NCBI GenBank assembly: GCA_963210315.1
Contig: OY723291.1
Location: 1,302,001 to 1,366,000, forward strand
DNA: 64,000 bases
Source of the DNA: Rhynchopus euleeides
Taxonomy: Eukaryota; Euglenozoa; Diplonemea; Diplonemida; Diplonemidae
Reading direction: 5' to 3'
Of this stretch, positions 57,558 through 64,000 are shown one piece after another. Every line of letters starts with the position of its first letter. Position 1 is the first letter of the stretch. The translations under genes were made by a program, and so were the position numbers. A model generated the notes under the pieces. It searched no databases. It was given only the letters and a program-made list of their open reading frames with translations, and was not told where the DNA came from.

Positions 57558-57902
57558 CCGTATACGTAAATATTATGGAACGTAAATATTATGGAACGGG
57601 CCCATTTTTGGCCGGTCCGTTCCATAATATTTACGTTCCAAAATATTTACAGGGCCAGTTCGGGACTCGGTGGTGAGGACGGCTTGCGTCAGGAATCGCG
57701 CGAAAAGTGCACGAGTAGGTCCCGTCAGGGACTCTGTACGCCGTCCGATCACCTGGTCCAAGTCCCCGAGTCGCAGAAAGCCCTGTAAATATTATGGAAC
57801 GAAAAAAATCTGGAACGCCAACCCACCAGCGTTCCAAAATATTTACGTTCCATAATATTTACGTTCCATAATATTTACGTTCCAAAATATTTACGTATAC
57901 GG
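57558..57902. mobile_element. 345-bp TA-flanked inverted-repeat MITE (Tc1/mariner-like)
   Basis: The ends CCGTATACGTAAATATT and AATATTTACGTATACGG are inverted repeats flanked by TA on both sides (57556-57557 and 57903-57904). The arms contain further alternating units of GTAAATATTATGGAAC and its complement. The middle (about 57660-57785) is a separate imperfect hairpin in which GGTGAGGACGGC faces GCCGTCCGATCACC. TA duplication suits Tc1/mariner-type elements. It is non-autonomous. Confidence 0.82.
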
Positions 57903-58251
57903 TACGCTAAAAATGAAAACGTCCCGTCCTACGCGGTGCATCAAAAGGATATTCCCACACGGAATGGTGGCCGTTCATCAGCTCAGCACATCACACAGCA
58001 AGGCGGCAATGGCTGCCCCTCGCCTGAGGGAGCATGCTGTTTCCAGTGGGGAGGCACCAACAAAAAGGGGGGCGGGGGTGCACGGCGCAGGCATGCCCTT
58101 CCCCCTCCGATCGCCACTGTTGCCCACGCCTGCGCTCTGTGACATCTCATTTATGACCCATTTTTTGATCTTATTAATACTGTTGCGGGTGGCGCGCAGA
58201 GGCGCGAAGCCAGGTGTTTTACCGAGGGGGTTGGATTGACGGCTCCGAAAA

Positions 58252-58388
58252 GGCAATGCCACCGTGCGGCCAGAAGAACGCGAAACAGCGGCCCCCCTCT
58301 GATCAGGGGACGCTGCGAACACACACGGCCAAAACAATCGTTCAAATCGTTCAAAAGCGCAACATACAATCGTTCAAATCGTTCAAAT
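58252..58388 (+). repeat. Dispersed repeat R2, copy 2
   Basis: Similar to 35511-35608; this copy carries the ATCGTTCAAATCGTTCAAA motif twice, 30-odd bases apart. Confidence 0.75.
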
Positions 58389-59338
58389 AACCCGATGCCT
58401 TGAGATAGGCTGTCGCATATGCATGGGTTCTCTTTCTTCCTATGATGTCTTGCTTGCTGTTTCCTATTGGGGGTGCATATATTTTTTGCAAACAATTGTC
58501 ACCTATGTGTGCGTGTGTCTCGGGTGGCTTTGGTATTGGCGAAGCCAACCAAAACAGCACGGGGCATGTGTCGGTCTACTCAGCAGCTTGGCTCTGACGG
58601 CCCGGGATGTGTGCGCCAAGGATTGCCGTCGAAACAACGCGATTGCTCTTTTATTTCCCTTGTCTCCCTTTAACCTGCCACCCACCAACCCAACAGCCTC
58701 AGGCTACTTCATTGAGGGAGCTGGAGGTGTTCTCCCGTTCGTCCGTCCATTCCTTTTGGATAACCGATAGACCAGTTCTTCCAACTCGTTCCCTACCCAC
58801 CCTCTCTTCCCGCCCCACCCCCCCACCCCCCCTCCCCTCCCCTCCCCACCCGGTGATTGGTGTCTCGGACACAATCCCCCCCCCCTTCTAATTAATACCC
58901 GTGGCGAAGCCACATTCCACTCCCAGTGACAACACCCCGGTCCCCTTGCCGCCACGTTAACCTTACCAAATATCTTTCCCCCCCCCCTTCCCTTCACTCC
59001 CCTCCCCTCCCTTGGACTCCGGACTTATTTGCAGAAGTTTATCCCGCCCAGACCTTTCTTCTTTGCTCTTGGAGCACACACACCCCTTCCTCACGTACCC
59101 TCTCACAAGCGGCCTCAGGCGCTGGTTGCTGAGTGGGTGATGAGCATATCACCACTGTCATATTCAACTGACCCCCTCGCACCCCATTTCTCCCTCTCCC
59201 TGCCCCCCCCCCCCTCTTCCCGCCTCCCGCCCCCTCTGACACTGAATGTATTGCGTCGCAGATTTTGCAGCATTTTTGAAGGTTCTTCTTGGGGGGGGGG
59301 GGTGACGGTCTCTAAATGGCAACAAAAAATCAAAAGAA

Positions 59339-60055
59339 TGGGGTAATCAGGCTGGGGGAAAAAACAACAAATCACAACGAATCACACCCGATCACAACAA
59401 ATCACAACGCCAAATGTTGTGATTTGTTGTGATTTGTTGCGATTTGTTGCGATTTGTTGTGGCCAGTTGTGATTTGTTGCGACCAGTTGTGACGACTTGT
59501 GACCCTTTTGTGATGAGGTGTGATCTGTTGTGATCTGTTGTGATCGCGATCCAAAATTTCAAAAATTTAAAATTTTGGATCGCGATCACAACAGATCACA
59601 ACAGATCACACCTCATCACAACTCATCACAAAAGGGTCACAAGTCGTCACAACTGGTCACAACAAATCACACCACGTCACACCTAGTCACAACAAATCAC
59701 AACTGGCCGCAACAAATCGCAAAAAATCACAACAAATCACAACAAATCACAACATTTGCCTTGTGATTTGTTGTGATCTGTTGTGATCGGGTGTGATTTG
59801 TTGTGATTTGTTGTGACCAGCAGGCGCAATCTCCGGCTTCCAGTGTGTGTGTGTCCCCCCTCCTTTACAGCGCAACGAGGAGGAGAGCGAAACCGTGTGG
59901 TGTCACGTAGAGCAAGAGTAGGATAGCGGGCCCGGCTCCTCACGGTATGGTCCTTCGGGGCCAGGCTGCGATGCCAGCACGCTAACCCAAATTGCAATAC
60001 GATTTGTTGTGATTTGTTGTGATTTGTTGTTTTTTTCCCCAGCCTGATTACCCCA
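59339..60055. mobile_element. 717-bp foldback element built of TTGTGATTTG repeats
   Basis: The outer ends TGGGGTAATCAGGCTGGGG and CCCCAGCCTGATTACCCCA are 19-bp perfect inverted repeats flanked by AAGAA on both sides (59334-59338 and 60056-60060). Inside, dozens of 8-11-bp units of TTGTGATTTG/CAAATCACAA run in opposite orientations, making a long inverted repeat centred near 59564 on GATCGCGATCCAAAATTT and its complement, and a second one around 59755. A unique core of about 170 bp (59820-59990) remains. No open frame of note; the element can fold into an extended hairpin. Confidence 0.85.
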
Positions 60056-61955
60056 AAGAAACAGCTAAATATGTTGAAAACACAAAAAGTGAGCCCTCGC
60101 GGTGCCTGTAATTGTCGACACAATGAAAGGCAGTATGGCGGGGGGTTTTTTTTTGTCATCCACACAGTTCTCTGCCGGGAAGCGCGAAGGCCATTCTTAT
60201 GCATCCCACTCAAGCCCTTTGTATTTTTTCTGAGATCTGCAGTGCTCCAGCTGAATGGTTTGCAGAGGTGCCATGCAGACACACGTGGTTATAATATTTT
60301 GCTGTCGTGTTGAGTAGCTCTGGCGGTGCGGACATGACCCTGTTATCAACAGCGGCCTGTTCCGGTTGCAGGGCCAAGCGTCGCAGAAAAAATATAGACC
60401 GCAATCAGGGTGGAATGCTCTTGGGTAGCTGCGCACACTCGTGGGTGGTAGCGCTGCCCATGTGTCGTTTCGCTCTGCTGCATGTCTGCCTTTTGGCGCC
60501 AAGCAGGTGCGGCACTGTGTGGGGTAGTCGGATGTCTGCGGCGCTCAATAATAAAGAGGATGCAGCGGGTGCAACTGCCGCCCTTCCCTTTTTAGATCTG
60601 AATCCAAAAAAAGAAAGCTTTCCGGCGAGTACTTGCTGGCCTTTGAGCCTTGTGGCTGACTGCTGGTGCTTCAAAAATAGAGATCTCGAGTCTTGCGGTT
60701 GAATTGCTGGCGAATGTGTTTTTTTTGGAGGCCCACACGCCCCGCGGTAGTCGAAGTCAACAAACAAAACCCCACACAATAGCCCATTTGCTGACAACAA
60801 AGCATATCAGCACATCGGTGAACGAACCCACTTTGGAAATTGCAAAAACAACCGGACGCATCGATTATACATCACCTGGCTGCCGAAACAGTCAACCTTT
60901 GCAGTGCAGGTTCTTTCCGAATGAAACAGAACAACCATCGCATGCACGAGTGATAGATTCTTTGCTGACAACGTGTGCGGCTGGTGGTTGGGAAGGAAGC
61001 CACCTTGGGAGTAGTCGGGGTGGGCGGGGGTGGTGGGTAGCAGGTCTCAAATCGACGTGTGTGTGTGGGGCGAGGGTCGGACGTCAGGAAACCGCTAAAC
61101 CCTGCGCCACCGAAATCGATTAGCCAACAAAGTTTAGGCCCCTTCCCCCCCAAGAATATTCCCCGTATTCCCCCCTGCTTCGCGAACTGCCACGTGTCCT
61201 TCGACAACGTGGATCTTCCGACAGGACCTCCCTTCCCTCCAATTACAGCCGCCTTCCTGACCCCGTCTTGCCTGGAAAGAGGCAGGGGGTAAAATAATTT
61301 TGTAGACTGACTGACTGGGGGGGGGGAGGGTGGGTGAGGGGTTGTTGACGTTTGAGTTAAAAAAGTGACACTGTGTATCGACACGACTGCCTGCCCTCAA
61401 GAGTGGCCGTTGCCAAATAATGTGGGGGCATTGTCGTGAAACCCGTATGTATAACCGCGGTGCGTGCCACCTGCCGGTCATTGTGACCCAACATGATGAT
61501 CCCTGTACGAAGTGCTGCTGTAGCCCCTCACAGGGTGCTGCTCGGAGTACGGCCAACACAAAAAAATTGATCGTTCAATAAGACACTGGCGATTTGCAGA
61601 AGCAGAAAAAAAATAACCGAAAAAAGGGCCGAAAATGCAATCTCCTCGGCAGGGCGGGGAAGGAGCGCCCTTGCCGGCCATCATCAGCCAGCCTCCCCCG
61701 GTGAAAAATCGCTTTTCGCGGGCGGCAAATTCACCGGGCCGGCACACCTGGCATCAAAGCTGGGGTATGATGCAAAAAACTCCCCCTCCTGCGCGGGTAC
61801 CGCCCCCACCCCCACCCCCAGCCCACCCCATCCACCCTCCCGCCCCCGCCCTCACTCTCTCGACCGCCATCAAACCGAAGCCGGGTCTGACACACCACAA
61901 CCACCACAGCCACCACCACGACAGAAAACCACTCAACCAAACACAAGTCAACAGG

Positions 61956-63014
61956 ATGACCGTCGCACGTCCCCTCCCTGACGAGGAGGCTGTGGAGGGA
62001 TGCGCACTCTCTGGGGTGCCAACGCAGCCGGTGCGGGTGGATCCGTCTGAGAACCACTTCTGGCTGTCATGCGCCAGCACCTTCTTCTGCCACCTGCTGG
62101 GCCTGGGGTGCACGCTGCTGTTCTTCAACTCGCACCGAGGCAAGGTGGGTGCCACGACGGGGCTGGCACTCGCCGCCCTCAAGATGAGCGTGCTGTCGGG
62201 CATCGCCGCAATCATCGTCGCGCACACCATGCCTGGGCACGACTATCGCATCGACGCCGTCCACTCTGCAGAGATGTGCGACTCCCTCGATGGCGAGTGG
62301 GTGCCCCGCGGGGGCTACGATGGGGACGACCACCACCACCACCACCGCCGCCACCACCCACACCACGGGAGGTTCAACGCCCCCGCCCCAACCATGTGGC
62401 CTCACGGCGCAGGGCGTGATGCCATGGTGACGAATGACCACAGCGAGGGCGGGCACCATCACCAGCACGGGCACCACCATGGGCAGCACCACGGGCACCA
62501 CCACCAAGGCAACCACCACCCCAGCCACCACCAGCGTCATCACCAGGAGGAGGTGGTGAAGCCGACGAACTGTACGAAGGGTGCTGGGCACCACGGCGGT
62601 GCTGCAGGTGACGAGGGGCACAAGGGGTCCTGGGGTGAGGAGAGGATGCCGCCTCTCCCCGGCATGCCCCAGGAGCCCGAGAGGCCCGACATGTCTGAGA
62701 TGCCTGGGATGCCTGGGAGGCAGCACAGCCGCGGGCATGCCTGGGAGGGGCACCCCCGCCCGCCGCTGCCCACGGCGATGTGGGTGAAGCACCCCCGTGT
62801 GCCGGAGGAGGATCCGACGCACTTCTGCGACTGCCCCCCGCTGGCCTGGCGTGTGCCGGAGGATGGCGGTGTTGTGTGCCGCAACAGCATCGGGGGGTAC
62901 ATCTGCGGCGCAGTCGCGTTCATCTGCATGTTTGCGGCCCTCATGGGGTTGCGCTTCTTCCTGATTTCTCAGGAGAGGAGGCGTGAGGTGCAGCAGGCGT
63001 TCTCCTCCCTGTGA
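61956..63014 (+). CDS. Histidine-rich membrane protein, unknown family
   Basis: Single exon, 352 residues from the ATG at 61956 (MTVARPLPDEEAV); in-frame ATGs upstream to 61635 exist, but that stretch is a low-complexity Pro/His leader. Hydrophobic spans lie at about 34-58, 69-92 and 314-338. Between spans two and three, residues about 115-215 hold a very His-rich loop (runs such as GHHHQHGHHHGQHHGHHH) plus a Pro/Met/Glu-rich part (LPGMPQEPERPDMSEMPGMP) and four cysteines near 290-305. His-rich loops in membrane proteins commonly bind Zn2+, Ni2+ or Cu2+, so metal sensing, buffering or transport is possible, but the fold does not match a transporter family I know. The ATG is one base after a CAG, a pattern seen before other starts here. 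Confidence 0.65.
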   Translation: MTVARPLPDEEAVEGCALSGVPTQPVRVDPSENHFWLSCASTFFCHLLGLGCTLLFFNSHRGKVGATTGLALAALKMSVLSGIAAIIVAHTMPGHDYRIDAVHSAEMCDSLDGEWVPRGGYDGDDHHHHHRRHHPHHGRFNAPAPTMWPHGAGRDAMVTNDHSEGGHHHQHGHHHGQHHGHHHQGNHHPSHHQRHHQEEVVKPTNCTKGAGHHGGAAGDEGHKGSWGEERMPPLPGMPQEPERPDMSEMPGMPGRQHSRGHAWEGHPRPPLPTAMWVKHPRVPEEDPTHFCDCPPLAWRVPEDGGVVCRNSIGGYICGAVAFICMFAALMGLRFFLISQERRREVQQAFSSL

Positions 63015-64000
63015 GTCTTCCGGTGGAGGAGACCAAACTGCCCTCAGGTGGAATGGAGGGGGAAAATAATTGCCTGTTGAGGTTGATCTGTGAGGGCGAC
63101 GCTTTCAAAGGCATATTGTGCATTGCACGGTTTTGTCGTCTCGGAGGTCAGGTGTGAGCTTGTCGATATGCCCATAAAATACAGAAGGTCAGCTGGTTAG
63201 GAATGCTGGGGTTCTCCCGAGGATTTCCCTAAGGATGAGGAAATAAAGAAAGACACGCTGTTTTCCCTGTTCTGGCCCACAGGAGAGGAGGTTTCGTGGA
63301 AGGAGAGAGAGAGAGAGAGAAGGGGGGGGGGTTATTCTGAAAGAAATCGAAGAGACTCGCAGAGAAAAGAGACAAAATCAACAACATATTCCGTCGCAGA
63401 GCCCTGCTGTGGCTCGTCACCCCCCCCCCTTTCAAGCCAAGCCGCTGGAGACCAACAGGTGGAAGCATGAAATAAGAGGGGGGGGGGGGGTGGCACAATC
63501 TTGAAAATTCAAAAAAATAAACTCGGTTTTATCTCTCCCACCACACCCACACCTTTGCTTTGTTTGATCTGGCTGCCTTCCATTTTTTTTTTTAACTTCG
63601 TTCCCGTCCCCCCACGTTGTGCGCTACGTCGTTGTAGCGTTGGCTCACTCGTGTGCTTCTTTCCGGGGTCGGGTCAGGGATAGTGCCCTGTGTGGTGCCG
63701 TTTTTTTTTTATTTTACCCCCGTCATAAAACTGCCCCGGGCGTGCAACGGTTGCTTCTGGGGGAGGGGGGAAATGGGCAAAATTGTGTGCGCACAGCTGC
63801 GTCTTATTCCCCTCTCCTCCGCCCTCCCCTTCCCTTCCTTTTGTGTCGCAGACCAACATTTCACGGGGGGGAGGGGGGGTGGGGTGGTCAGCGAGAAACC
63901 ACTTACACGACTCATCCATTTTCCTTCCCCCTTACCCCTTCCCCCTTCCGCTCCCCCCCCCCCCTGCCTTCAACCACTGCTTCCCATTTTCTTCTCTCTG
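63015..64000. other. 3' flank and intergenic sequence to the window end
   Basis: An AATAAA at about 63241-63246 may be the polyadenylation signal of the His-rich gene. An AG microsatellite lies at 63305-63321, with G, C, A and T homopolymers around 63322, 63420, 63480, 63580 and 63700. No gene was found. Confidence 0.5.

Larger units (their letters stand above)
54872..61955. other. 7-kb gene-free region rich in mobile elements
   Basis: No protein gene recognised on either strand and no tRNA or rRNA seen. Holds a CT run (55516-55532), dispersed repeat R1 (56179-56262), a perfect 8-bp hairpin (CCGGCCAG at 56722-56729, CTGGCCGG at 56737-56744), a 108-bp MITE, a TA-flanked MITE, repeat R2 and a foldback element. 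The final 160 bases are C- and CCAC-rich and lead into the next gene. Confidence 0.55.

Noticed and set aside
59820-59990. Possible tRNA or small structured RNA in the unique core of the foldback element
   Set aside because: No T-arm consensus, no consistent anticodon arm and no cloverleaf could be drawn on either strand.

Overview
The window is nuclear DNA of a microbial eukaryote. It holds about twelve protein genes with spliceosomal introns, GC-rich coding sequence, long introns and intergenic spaces full of C or G homopolymer runs, and several families of short inverted-repeat DNA elements. A kinesin and a probable ciliary protein suggest a flagellated cell. A probable mitochondrial bL28 ribosomal protein suggests a mitochondrion that still translates, which argues against metamonads. 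I cannot name the lineage. All recognised genes lie on the + strand, all 15 inferred introns start with GTATG and end with CAG, and most start codons follow closely behind a CAG. Together these would suit a trans-splicing group such as Euglenozoa, but no spliced-leader gene is visible and this remains a guess.

Layout: 2-208, tail of a membrane protein; 1.16-2.23 kb, triose-phosphate/nucleotide-sugar transporter; 2.53-4.08 kb, CHY/CTCHY/RING ubiquitin ligase with a helical N-terminus; 5.23-8.03 kb, receptor channel joining a periplasmic-binding-like ectodomain to a pentameric ligand-gated ion channel, with a small degraded copy of its own sequence downstream; 9.35-12.32 kb, five-exon kinesin; 13.74-19.57 kb, a large inverted-repeat element made mostly of three related 31-bp minisatellites around an orphan adenylyl-cyclase exon; 19.78-20.75 kb, probable ciliary protein; 21.52-24.51 kb, cyclic-nucleotide-binding K+ channel; 26.19-28.84 kb, bL28m-like protein with a 1.35-kb DNA element inside its last intron; 29.49-31.04 kb, metacaspase-like protein that has lost its catalytic cysteine; 32.27-33.74 kb, DHHC palmitoyltransferase; 36.26-54.87 kb, one gene for a roughly 6,090-residue cell-surface protein built of Pro-Thr pentapeptides with a transmembrane segment and a 500-residue cytoplasmic tail; 54.9-61.9 kb, a gene-free stretch with four mobile or repeat elements; 61.96-63.01 kb, histidine-rich membrane protein.

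The genes do not form one pathway. Many concern membranes, signalling or the cilium (ligand-gated channel, cyclic-nucleotide channel, cyclase remnant, palmitoyltransferase, giant surface protein, kinesin). The most novel items are the 5.8-kb inverted-repeat element with its 31-bp repeat families, the binding-protein/ion-channel fusion, the giant acidic Pro-Thr surface protein, and the cysteine-less metacaspase.
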